Origin: Planctomycetota bacterium
GTDB lineage: Bacteria > Planctomycetota > MHYJ01 > JACPRB01
Assembly (NCBI GenBank): GCA_016200125.1
Contig: JACQFK010000591.1
Location: forward strand, 1-11,305
DNA: 11,305 bases
Direction: 5' to 3'
The position numbers were made by a program, and so were the translations under genes. A model generated the notes under the pieces. It was not told the DNA's origin. It was given only the letters and a program-made list of their open reading frames with translations, and did not search any database. Every line of letters begins with the position of its first letter. Within the stretch, counting starts at the first letter, position 1. Below, piece by piece: positions 1 through 6,387 of the stretch.

Positions 1-31
1 TCGATTTATGGCATGAAATGCCATAAATCGA
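1..31. repeat. Perfect 31-bp AT-rich palindrome at the left edge
   Basis: Two perfect 14-base arms (1-14, TCGATTTATGGCAT, and 18-31) surround a 3-base centre, GAA. It is much richer in A and T than its surroundings. It lies downstream of the minus-strand propeller gene and may also lie at the 3' end of a gene beyond the left edge. Its size and AT content resemble the palindromes at 2551-2615 and 4022-4050, but the sequence is unrelated. No T-tract follows on either strand, so a classical terminator is not shown. It could be a stem-loop at a transcript end, a REP-like element or a protein-binding site. Confidence 0.75.
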
Positions 32-59
32 CTTCTTTGGTTTGTGGAAAAGCCGGGGG

Positions 60-87
60 CCGGCAGGGTTTTGTCCGACCCTGCCGG
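60..87. repeat. GC-rich inverted repeat (hairpin)
   Basis: The arms CCGGCAGGGT (60-69) and ACCCTGCCGG (78-87) are perfectly complementary over 10 bp around an 8-base loop. A few more pairs, including one G-T wobble, are possible outward to 57-90. It is the second of the hairpins met by transcripts of the minus-strand propeller gene after its stop. The nine-base word GTCCGACCC occurs twice across and after the right arm (73-81 and 87-95). It probably helps end or stabilise transcripts; no function is proven. Confidence 0.55.
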
Positions 88-111
88 TCCGACCCGGCCG
101 CAAGATTTCCA

Positions 112-136
112 CACGGGCTCTTTTGGAGAGCCCGTG
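112..136 (-). terminator. Hairpin just after the stop of the YVTN propeller gene
   Basis: A perfect 10-bp stem (112-121 CACGGGCTCT with 127-136) encloses a 5-base loop and begins four bases after the stop codon at 141-143 on the minus strand. Its position and strength fit a transcription terminator for that gene. The following bases on the minus strand (TGGAAATCTTG) are not a clear T-tract, so termination efficiency is uncertain. It could equally be a 3' stabilising stem-loop. Confidence 0.45.
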
Positions 137-140
137 AGGA

Positions 141-1367
141 TCAAGGAGGGAATAGGGGATTTTTCAAGCCGGCAGGATCGTCCTGCCGGAGGAGCTGATC
201 CATCAGGTACAGATCCGTGTCCTTGATCTCCTGGTCGCCGCGGTCGACGCCCAGGCGCAGCACCTCGCCCGCGCGCGGGGAGGCGACATAGATTTCGTCG
301 CCGAGCGGGCTCCAGACGACCCCGCCGATCTCCCGGCCCAGTTCGAGGCAGTCGTCCACGTCGCCGTAGCGGGCGTCGGGGATCCCGCCCTCCACCAGCA
401 GGAGGGAGCCGCTCTCCGTATCGGGCACGACCACGAGGCGGCCCTCGGGGCTGAACGCGAGGCGCCGGAGGCCCGGGGCGGATCCGGCCATCGGAGTCCG
501 CCGGAACAAGCTGTGATCCTTCGGGTCGACGAGGGCCACATGGCCCAGGTTTTCGCACATCACCCAGATCCGGCGGCCGACCGGGTCGCTCACCACGTCC
601 ACCGGCTCGCCCACCAGGAGGACGTGATCCACGACGCGCTCCTCGGCGATGTCGATCACGGTCAGCATCGAATGGTCGTGGCAGGCCGCGTAGAGGAAGC
701 GGCCCTCGGGCTCGAACGCGAGCGCCCGGACGCCCCCCTCCATCCGAAGGAAGCAGGGCTCCGCGCCCGGCCGGCACTCGAAGAGCGCGACGGCCTCGTC
801 GCGGTGGTCCGCGTCCCGCAGCACGACCGCGCCGAGCCCCCGGCCCGGCAGGAGCGTGAGCGTGCCGCGGACCGGCGGCAGCGGCAGTTCCATCCGGGCC
901 AGCTTCTGGACCGGCGAGAGCCCCATCAGCTCGATGAAGCCCGCATTGCCCGCGACGCCCGCGAGGACCGCCTGCCGGGCTTCGGGGAGGGTGGCCAGAT
1001 CGCAAGCGTCGCCGTCACAGGGGATGGATCCGCCGTGACGCCGGGAGGCTGCGCTGAACACCCCGACCTTCCCCGGGAGTCCGCCGAGGAAGATCGAATC
1101 CTCGAAGCCCGCCAGGAAGAACGGGGAGGAAGCGCTGCGGTCGGCCAGGCCGACCTTGCCGAGGAGCTGCCACTTGGCGACCCCGATCACCGAGATCGCG
1201 GCCTGCTCCCGGTCGAAGACGAACAGCTCGGACCCGTCCGGGGAGACGGCCAGCGCGTCGGGGCTTCCGCCGACCGCGCAGGTCGTTCTCAGGTCCAGCT
1301 GGGGCTTCCGGGCTTCCTTCACACCTTCCCTATAGCAACCCCCATGCCAACAACCCGAAATAGCCAA
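141..1367 (-). CDS. YVTN/WD40-like beta-propeller repeat protein, probably a lipoprotein with uncertain or damaged N-terminus
   Basis: The 408-residue product is built almost wholly of beta-propeller blades. Recurrent strands such as DALAVSPDGSELFVF, GRFLYAACHDHSMLTVID and RRLAFSPEGRLVVVPD are typical of YVTN / lactonase-like seven-bladed propellers. Such proteins are usually exported and act as binding scaffolds; no catalytic residues are recognisable. The start is unclear. The open frame begins at TTG 1367 without a Shine-Dalgarno sequence, and GTG 1322 is an alternative. The residues after TTG include ISGC, a good lipobox, but only three residues precede it. Continuing upstream in frame gives L-S, a TAG stop (1374-1376), then K-F and a GTG (1383-1385) exactly where a leaderless transcript should begin. 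Without the TAG, the protein would start M-F-K-x-L-S-L-A-I-S-G-C, a short lipoprotein signal. The gene may therefore be a recent pseudogene or use a weak internal start. The stop is followed by strong hairpins. Confidence 0.75.
   Translation of the reverse strand: MAISGCWHGGCYREGVKEARKPQLDLRTTCAVGGSPDALAVSPDGSELFVFDREQAAISVIGVAKWQLLGKVGLADRSASSPFFLAGFEDSIFLGGLPGKVGVFSAASRRHGGSIPCDGDACDLATLPEARQAVLAGVAGNAGFIELMGLSPVQKLARMELPLPPVRGTLTLLPGRGLGAVVLRDADHRDEAVALFECRPGAEPCFLRMEGGVRALAFEPEGRFLYAACHDHSMLTVIDIAEERVVDHVLLVGEPVDVVSDPVGRRIWVMCENLGHVALVDPKDHSLFRRTPMAGSAPGLRRLAFSPEGRLVVVPDTESGSLLLVEGGIPDARYGDVDDCLELGREIGGVVWSPLGDEIYVASPRAGEVLRLGVDRGDQEIKDTDLYLMDQLLRQDDPAGLKNPLFPP
169..189. repeat. Perfect inverted repeat inside the 3' end of the YVTN gene
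   Basis: The arms CCGGCAGGA (169-177) and TCCTGCCGG (181-189) flank TCG. The repeat falls within the last codons of the minus-strand propeller gene, coding for part of QDDPAGL. Its first eight bases match the arm of the hairpin at 60-87, so the two may be related. On the minus strand it is followed by an A-run rather than a T-run, so it is not a standard terminator. Confidence 0.45.
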
Positions 1368-1391
1368 GCTTAACTACTTGAACACCAATGC

Positions 1392-1420
1392 ATTAAACCC
1401 GCAAAACATACAATATGCAT
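1392..1420 (-). promoter_or_regulatory. Predicted leaderless promoter for the YVTN gene
   Basis: On the minus strand a -35-like ATGCAT (1415-1420) is separated by 17 bases from a -10-like TTTAAT (1392-1397). Six bases later comes GTG (1383-1385), in frame with the propeller gene, so transcription would start at the first base of the start codon. The geometry matches the two better promoters at 1466-1494 and 3989-4017. The -35 is one base from their TTGCAT. The in-frame TAG three codons after this GTG is the reason for caution. Confidence 0.4.
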
Positions 1421-1444
1421 TATTTCCATAAATTATTCTCAAGT

Positions 1445-1470
1445 TGCAAATCCTCCGCCCAGGATTTGCA
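1445..1470. repeat. Inverted repeat overlapping the -35 of the PA0069-family gene
   Basis: The arms TGCAAATCCT (1445-1454) and AGGATTTGCA (1461-1470) are perfectly complementary around a 6-base spacer, CCGCCC. The right arm contains most of the -35 hexamer of the plus-strand promoter. The repeat sits between two divergent genes, so it could be an operator for a dimeric regulator controlling one or both. The half-site GGATTTGCA also occurs upstream of the response regulator gene (minus strand, around 4013-4021). Confidence 0.5.
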
Positions 1471-1494
1471 TCCTGCGACCATTGGGCGTATAGT
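1466..1494 (+). promoter_or_regulatory. Predicted leaderless promoter of the PA0069-family radical SAM gene
   Basis: TTGCAT (1466-1471) and TATAGT (1489-1494) are separated by exactly 17 bases. Seven bases then lead to ATG 1502, so the predicted transcription start is at or one base before the start codon. No Shine-Dalgarno sequence precedes the ATG. Conserved N-terminal residues of the family begin right after this ATG, which supports the start and therefore the leaderless reading. The region is AT-rich compared with the genes around it. Confidence 0.6.
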
Positions 1495-1501
1495 GCCCGC
1501 C

Positions 1502-2548
1502 ATGGCGCCTGTTCGCGGCCGCCGTAGCGGGTCCAATCCCCCCAACCGCTTCCACCGCCGCTCCGTGGTGCCGGATCCCGAGGCCGCCGACCCCGAGGAA
1601 CCCCTTCCCCGCACCCAGTTCATCAAGGACTCGGCGCGCACGATCATCGCGCGCAACGACAGCCCCGACGTCGGATTCGAGACCAGCCTCAACCCCTACC
1701 GCGGCTGCGAGCACGGCTGCGCCTACTGCTACGCCCGCCCCTTTCACGAGTACCTGGGCTTCTCCCCCGGCATCGACTTCGAGACGAAGATCCTCGTCAA
1801 GGAGGACGCGCCGAAGCTGCTCCGCGAGGAGCTCTCGTCGCCCAAGTGGACGCCGCAGCCGATCGTGATGAGCGGGGTGACCGACTGCTATCAGCCCGTG
1901 GAGCGGAAGTACCGCCTCACCCGGGGCTGCCTCGAGGTGCTCGCCGAGTTCCGCAATCCCGTGGTCATCATCACCAAGAACCACCTGGTGACGCGCGACC
2001 TGGATCTGCTCGCGGACCTCGCGGGCCGCGGCGCGGCGGCGGTGGTCCTGTCCATCACCACGCTCGACCCGGAGCTCGCCCGGAAGCTGGAGCCGCGCAC
2101 CTCGACGCCGTCCCGCCGACTGGCGGCGATCGAAGCGCCCGCCGCGGCGGGCGTCCCCGCGGGGGTGAACGTCGCGCCGATCATCCCCGGTCTCACCGAT
2201 TCGGAGGTCCCGGCGATCCTGAAGGCGGCCGCGGCGGCGGGCGCCCGCTTCGCGGGACACACGGTGGTCCGCCTTCCCCACGCCGTGAAGGGACTCTTCG
2301 AGCAGTGGCTGGCCGACCACTTCCCCGCGCGGAAGGAGAAGGTGCTCCACCGGATCCGCGGGGTGCGCGACGGCGCCCTGAACGACGCGCGCTTCGGAAG
2401 CCGGATGTCGGGCGAGGGGGTCTACGCCGAGCAGATCTCCGCGCTCTTCGAGCTCTCGAGGAAGAAGGCGAAGCTGCCGGCGGAGCCGCCGACCTTGTCG
2501 ACGGCGGCCTTCCGGGTCCCGCCCGGGCCGCAGCTTACGCTTTTTTGA
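1502..2548 (+). CDS. PA0069/Rv2578c-family radical SAM protein (SPL-like, COG1533 type)
   Basis: The 348-residue product carries the radical SAM iron-sulfur motif as RGCEHGCAYCYAR (Cys 69, 73 and 76), binding a [4Fe-4S] cluster with S-adenosylmethionine. Other recognisable family blocks follow in order: the N-terminal SNPPNRF, SARTIIARNDSPD, a segment NPYRGCEHGC, FSPGIDFETKI, DCYQPVERKYRLTRGCLEVL, then LSITTLD and the C-terminal block with RFGSRMSGEGVYAEQI. Length and domain order match the family, which is related to spore photoproduct lyase. Its substrate is unknown to me, and the frequent label 'DNA repair photolyase' is not proven. The open frame extends upstream to 1415, but ATG 1502 is preferred because conserved residues start there and a promoter ends just before it. 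It is divergent from the YVTN gene and converges on the regulator gene. A 33-bp palindrome begins two bases after its stop. Confidence 0.9.
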   Translation: MAPVRGRRSGSNPPNRFHRRSVVPDPEAADPEEPLPRTQFIKDSARTIIARNDSPDVGFETSLNPYRGCEHGCAYCYARPFHEYLGFSPGIDFETKILVKEDAPKLLREELSSPKWTPQPIVMSGVTDCYQPVERKYRLTRGCLEVLAEFRNPVVIITKNHLVTRDLDLLADLAGRGAAAVVLSITTLDPELARKLEPRTSTPSRRLAAIEAPAAAGVPAGVNVAPIIPGLTDSEVPAILKAAAAAGARFAGHTVVRLPHAVKGLFEQWLADHFPARKEKVLHRIRGVRDGALNDARFGSRMSGEGVYAEQISALFELSRKKAKLPAEPPTLSTAAFRVPPGPQLTLF

Positions 2549-2550
2549 TC

Positions 2551-2583
2551 GTGAAACGAAACAAACCGTTTGAATCGTTTCAC
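2551..2583 (+). repeat. 3'-end palindrome copy 1, after the PA0069-family gene
   Basis: The outer arms GTGAAACGA (2551-2559) and TCGTTTCAC (2575-2583) and the inner arms CAAAC (2562-2566) and GTTTG (2568-2572) are perfectly complementary; only two AA/AA positions mismatch. It starts two bases after the stop of the plus-strand gene. Read in that gene's direction its centre is CAAAC-C-GTTTG, the same as in copies 2 and 3. It may act as a transcript-end hairpin, a REP-like element or a protein-binding site. No T-tract follows. Confidence 0.7.
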
Positions 2584-2590
2584 TCACTGC

Positions 2591-2615
2591 AACGAAACAA
2601 ACGGTTTGTTTCGTT
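2591..2615 (-). repeat. 3'-end palindrome copy 2, after the response regulator gene
   Basis: The arms AACGAAACAAAC (2591-2602) and GTTTGTTTCGTT (2604-2615) are perfectly complementary over 12 bp around a single base. It touches the stop codon of the minus-strand regulator gene. Its centre lies 36 bases from that of copy 1, so the two fill the 67-base gap between the convergent genes. Its right half continues as TCGTTTCAC like copy 1, while its left half begins GCAACGAA like copy 3, tying the three copies into one family. Confidence 0.75.
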
Positions 2616-3983
<1,368 letters not shown>

Positions 3984-3988
3984 AGGGG

Positions 3989-4017
3989 TATATACCACCC
4001 CCATTCGCATTATGCAA
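3989..4017 (-). promoter_or_regulatory. Predicted leaderless promoter of the response regulator gene
   Basis: On the minus strand TTGCAT (4012-4017) and TATATA (3989-3994) are spaced by 17 bases, and GTG 3983 follows after five bases. The -35 hexamer is identical to that of the promoter at 1466-1494. The shared context is wider: both have GGATTTGCAT, two bases, then TGCGA. It lies just downstream of the palindrome at 4022-4050, so the regulator can be transcribed separately from the operon upstream. Confidence 0.55.
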
Positions 4018-4021
4018 ATCC

Positions 4022-4050
4022 GCAACGAATCAAACGGTTTGCTTCGTTGC
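4022..4050 (-). repeat. 3'-end palindrome copy 3, spanning the stop of the SPASM radical SAM gene
   Basis: The 14-base arms (4022-4035 GCAACGAATCAAAC and 4037-4050) pair at 13 of 14 positions around a single base. The repeat supplies the last codons (A-T-K-Q-T-V) and the TGA of the radical SAM gene. It also lies about 50 bases upstream of the predicted start of the regulator transcript, so it could act either as a 3' hairpin for the operon or as a binding site for regulator control. Orientation relative to the gene it ends matches copies 1 and 2. Confidence 0.7.
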
Positions 4051-5079
4051 AATCGAGCGGATGATCTCCGCCTCGCGGCAGGTCCAGGGGTCGACGCCCG
4101 TGTAGTCACCGGTCAGGAGGTAGGCGGGACCCGGGCTCCGGCGGCACCAGGACTTCAGGCCGCAGGGGGCGCAGGTCTTGAAGTCGGCCACGCGCAGGCC
4201 CCGGATCCATTGGAAGACGGGCGATTCATTCCAGATGTCCACGAAGCTCCGTTCCCGAATGGAGCCCGCCCGCAGCGGCGTGGCGATGCAGGGGTACACT
4301 TCCCCGGTCGCGGACACCGCCGCATTCCCGCGGGCGCAGTTGCACTTGAACTGGTCGTCGGTCGGCTCGGCCGGCCCGGGCTTGATGAGCGGGCGCAGCG
4401 GCTTCCGGTAGAGCGCTTCGAGCGTCTCGTGATCCACGCGCCCGGCCAGGCTGCCCGAAGTTCCGTCGTAGCGCCAGGTGATCGTAGGATCGATCGAGAA
4501 CTCGAAGCCTTCCGCCTCCGCCCCCGCGATCATCGTCCCCGCCTCAGCCGCGTTGCCCTTCATGAGCACGAACTTGAGCCCGATCCTCGCGCCCCGGGCC
4601 GCCATGCGGCGCGCCCCGGCCATCGTCCGCTCGAAGGAGCCGGCCACCTGCGTGATCGCGTCGTGGGTCTCCGGCCGCGCGCCGTATACGCTCAGGCTGA
4701 CCCCCCAGAGGTTCGCGTAGGAGGCCAGCCGATCGCAGGCCGCTTCCGTGAGCAGCGTCCCGTTCGAGAGCACCGTCAGCGCGAAGCCCCGCGCCGCCGC
4801 CTCGTCCGCGATCTCCCAGAAGCGCGGGTGGACCATCGCTTCGCCGCCGCTGAGCGAAAGGAAGAGCGTCCCCGCGCGGCGCAGGTCGTCGAGCAGGGTC
4901 CGGATCTCCTCCGCCGACAGCTCCGGCCCCGTCCCGGCCCGCGGCTGGTCGCGGTCGAAGTTGTAGCAGTGGGTGCAGCGGATGTTGCAGCGCAGCGTCA
5001 GCTCCAGGGTCACGTTCAGCGGGATGCAGCCGTCGTAGGCCCGCGCGTTCAGGCCGTCCAGGATCCCGCAGTCGTTCAT
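4030..5079 (-). CDS. Radical SAM/SPASM protein, probable RiPP maturase (PqqE-like)
   Basis: The 349-residue product has the radical SAM motif CNIRCTHC (Cys 31, 35, 38) within a strand ELTLRCNIRCTHCYNFD, followed by SLSGGEAMVHP and LSNGT, the usual SAM-binding strands. Its C-terminal SPASM region would bind extra [4Fe-4S] clusters: Cys 246, 248, 264, 303, 306, 312 and 334. The usual CX2CX5CX3C block keeps its first three cysteines, but the fourth position is Pro316. The start overlaps the PqqD-like gene's stop as ATGA, so the two are translationally coupled. Enzymes of this type with a PqqD partner modify small ribosomal peptides, forming thioether or carbon-carbon links or other side-chain changes. 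The neighbouring 43-residue peptide is the likely substrate. The product cannot be predicted from sequence. The last residues come from a palindromic repeat, so the C-terminus may be a late addition. Confidence 0.9.
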   Translation of the reverse strand: MNDCGILDGLNARAYDGCIPLNVTLELTLRCNIRCTHCYNFDRDQPRAGTGPELSAEEIRTLLDDLRRAGTLFLSLSGGEAMVHPRFWEIADEAAARGFALTVLSNGTLLTEAACDRLASYANLWGVSLSVYGARPETHDAITQVAGSFERTMAGARRMAARGARIGLKFVLMKGNAAEAGTMIAGAEAEGFEFSIDPTITWRYDGTSGSLAGRVDHETLEALYRKPLRPLIKPGPAEPTDDQFKCNCARGNAAVSATGEVYPCIATPLRAGSIRERSFVDIWNESPVFQWIRGLRVADFKTCAPCGLKSWCRRSPGPAYLLTGDYTGVDPWTCREAEIIRSIATKQTV

Positions 5080-5348
5080 GCGCGGACCACCAGTCCCTTC
5101 GCCTCGAGGGACGCCAGGAACTCGCGGACGTCCTTCTCGGCCGCGGCGGCGTCGACCTCGAATTCGTCGCAGAGCGAGCCGACCAGGTCGGCCACGCTGC
5201 GCTCGCGGCTGAGCGCGGCCCAGAGGAAGGTCGCGATCTCGTCCAGTTCGTGGAGCTCGCGCCGCGCGGGGACCACGATCACGGTCTGCCCCTGGATCTC
5301 CTGGAAGGGCAGGCGCCCGTCGCGGCGGTAGCGGACCTGGTCAGGCAT
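5076..5348 (-). CDS. PqqD-family peptide chaperone (RiPP recognition element)
   Basis: The 90-residue product matches PqqD in length and layout. A short beta-hairpin part (residues about 10-35, FQEIQGQTVIVVPARRELHEL) is followed by a three-helix winged-helix-like part with ELDEIATFLWAAL, SVADLVGSLCDEFEV and DVREFLASLEAKGLV. PqqD-like proteins bind the leader of a precursor peptide and deliver it to the radical SAM partner. It sits between the methyltransferase (8-base overlap, 5341-5348) and the radical SAM gene (4-base overlap), an arrangement that favours a shared complex. No catalytic residues are expected. The assignment rests on size, pattern and context. Confidence 0.85.
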   Translation of the reverse strand: MPDQVRYRRDGRLPFQEIQGQTVIVVPARRELHELDEIATFLWAALSRERSVADLVGSLCDEFEVDAAAAEKDVREFLASLEAKGLVVRA

Positions 5349-6222
5349 AGGCGGCCCTCTCGAGCAGGGTCGACTGCCTCTGATCGCCGAGACGCCACTC
5401 GAGATTGCTCGCGTCGTGAAGCACGAGCTCCGCCTCGACCCGGGCGCCCGCGCGCGTCGCGATCGGATTCCGCACCGGGAGGAAGACCGGCTTCCAGTGG
5501 GTTCCGAAGCTCGAATCCAGGCTCACGCCCGGCGACAGGCGGACCCTGACGACGACCGCAATCCCGTGGACCGCGCCGCCCCCGACGCGGAAGGCCAGCC
5601 GCGCCCGCCGCGGGAAGGCGGCGGAGCCGCGGGCGAAGTCGAACAGCAGCGCGCGGCGCAGCGGCGCGGCGAGCGAGCGCGGCATCGCCGGGAAGCAGCC
5701 GATCCGGTTCGCGGCGATGGCATGGACGGCGTCCAGCCGCACCCCGTGGCCCCTCCCCGCCTGGACGTGACGGCGGTGCAGCGCCGCGGCCCGGACCGGC
5801 GCGATCCACACCTCGCTCCGCTCGGGGACGAAGCGGCCCCGCTTCTTGAGGAAGCGCCGCGCGTCCGCCAGCGAGCCGGCCATCTCGGGATCGATCCCGA
5901 GGGGGCCGACCAGGTCCGAGACGACGAGGTCCGCCCGCTCCGGCAGCCGCACGCGGCGGGAGTCGCCTTCGACGAAGCGGACGCGGTCGCCGTACCCGTT
6001 TTCAGCGGCGACGGCGCGCGCCAGCCGGACGATCGGATGGCGCTCGATGGCGTAGACGCGCCCCGCGCCCGCCTGCAGGGCCAGGAAGCCCAGGATGCCC
6101 GTCCCGGCGCCGAGATCGACGACGACCGAGCCCGGGCGGACGGTTTCGCGGAGGGCGCGGCGCACCGCGCGGAGACGGATGCCGTCCGACAGCAGGAGCT
6201 GGTGGAGATCGAAGGAGCTCAC
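5341..6222 (-). CDS. PRMT-like class I SAM-dependent methyltransferase
   Basis: The 293-residue product has a Rossmann methyltransferase domain: motif I VDLGAGTG (residues 35-42), ribose-binding acid Glu60 in VYAIE, then FVEGDSRRVRLPERADLVVSDLVG. Several features recall protein arginine methyltransferases. The SDLVGPLGIDPE segment lies where PRMTs have the double-E loop (Asp103 and Glu113 here). RFVPERSEVWIAPV follows, as in the PRMT switch to the beta-barrel. THWK (about 241-244) matches the PRMT THW loop. It probably methylates Arg, or another side chain, of the Arg-rich peptide encoded just upstream; this is inference. I chose GTG 6222 because it overlaps the precursor stop (GTGA) and the sequence becomes family-like immediately after it. 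The frame is open up to 6387, but that part overlaps the precursor in another frame. The first acid of the double-E loop is Asp, so activity may differ from true PRMTs. Confidence 0.82.
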   Translation of the reverse strand: MSSFDLHQLLLSDGIRLRAVRRALRETVRPGSVVVDLGAGTGILGFLALQAGAGRVYAIERHPIVRLARAVAAENGYGDRVRFVEGDSRRVRLPERADLVVSDLVGPLGIDPEMAGSLADARRFLKKRGRFVPERSEVWIAPVRAAALHRRHVQAGRGHGVRLDAVHAIAANRIGCFPAMPRSLAAPLRRALLFDFARGSAAFPRRARLAFRVGGGAVHGIAVVVRVRLSPGVSLDSSFGTHWKPVFLPVRNPIATRAGARVEAELVLHDASNLEWRLGDQRQSTLLERAAYA

Positions 6223-6350
6223 GACAGCTTGGGGTTGGCGATGCAGACGACGCTCATCGGGCTCGACTTCCCGCAGGCGAGGCTCTTGCGCTCGTAGACC
6301 TTCTCGCTGCGGACGGTCGGCCGCTTGTAGGGCCGCTTCTTTTTCTTCAT
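6219..6350 (-). CDS. Small Lys/Arg-rich peptide, candidate RiPP precursor
   Basis: This 43-residue ORF begins at ATG 6350 and ends at TGA 6219. Its N-terminal half is very basic (MKKKKRPYKRP, then TVRSEKVYERKS), and its C-terminal half is small and neutral with two cysteines (LACGK, then SVVCIANPKLS; Cys26 and Cys36). This leader/core division fits a modified-peptide precursor. The stop is fused to the GTG of the methyltransferase, so all four cassette genes are translationally coupled. Its overlap with an open frame reading into the methyltransferase hides it. No good Shine-Dalgarno sequence exists (only GGAG 12 bases upstream), but a TAGAAT box lies six bases before the ATG, suggesting leaderless expression. 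Candidate modification sites are Cys26, Cys36, Asn39 and the arginines at 6, 10, 14 and 21. I do not recognise a named family. The alternative is a small basic nucleic-acid-binding protein. Confidence 0.75.
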   Translation of the reverse strand: MKKKKRPYKRPTVRSEKVYERKSLACGKSSPMSVVCIANPKLS

Positions 6351-6356
6351 GGCAGG

Positions 6357-6387
6357 ATTCTACTCCAAACTCAGCGGGAGCGCACAA
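6357..6387 (-). promoter_or_regulatory. Candidate internal leaderless promoter for the precursor peptide
   Basis: On the minus strand TAGAAT (6357-6362) ends exactly six bases before ATG 6350, the same spacing as other predicted leaderless starts here. Upstream, TTGTGC (6382-6387) is a possible -35 but is 19 bases away, so that half is weak. It would lie inside the 3' end of the HEAT-like gene. It would allow the peptide to be made in excess of the structural genes upstream, as is common for precursor peptides. Confidence 0.4.

Noticed and set aside
41..55. DnaA-box-like word (TTTTCCACA on the minus strand)
   Set aside because: There is only one good copy, with no cluster of boxes and no AT-rich unwinding region, so it is not evidence for an origin.
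1339..1343. Possible frameshift at a run of five C before the YVTN gene
   Set aside because: Removing one base joins a hydrophobic stretch (LGYFGLLAWG) to CYREG, but that frame has no usable start codon and only a poor lipobox. The in-frame TAG explanation fits better.
1415..1501. N-terminal extension of the PA0069-family gene to ATG 1415
   Set aside because: The extra residues are not conserved family sequence, and a -35/-10 promoter lies within the stretch.
2549..2615. CRISPR-like or integron attachment-site reading of the paired palindromes
   Set aside because: There are only two adjacent copies, with a short 7-base gap, no regular spacers, no cas or integrase genes, and a third copy 1.4 kb away at another gene end.
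6223..6387. Upstream extension of the methyltransferase
   Set aside because: It overlaps the precursor peptide in another frame and is not family-like. The GTG at 6222 fused to the precursor stop is a better start.
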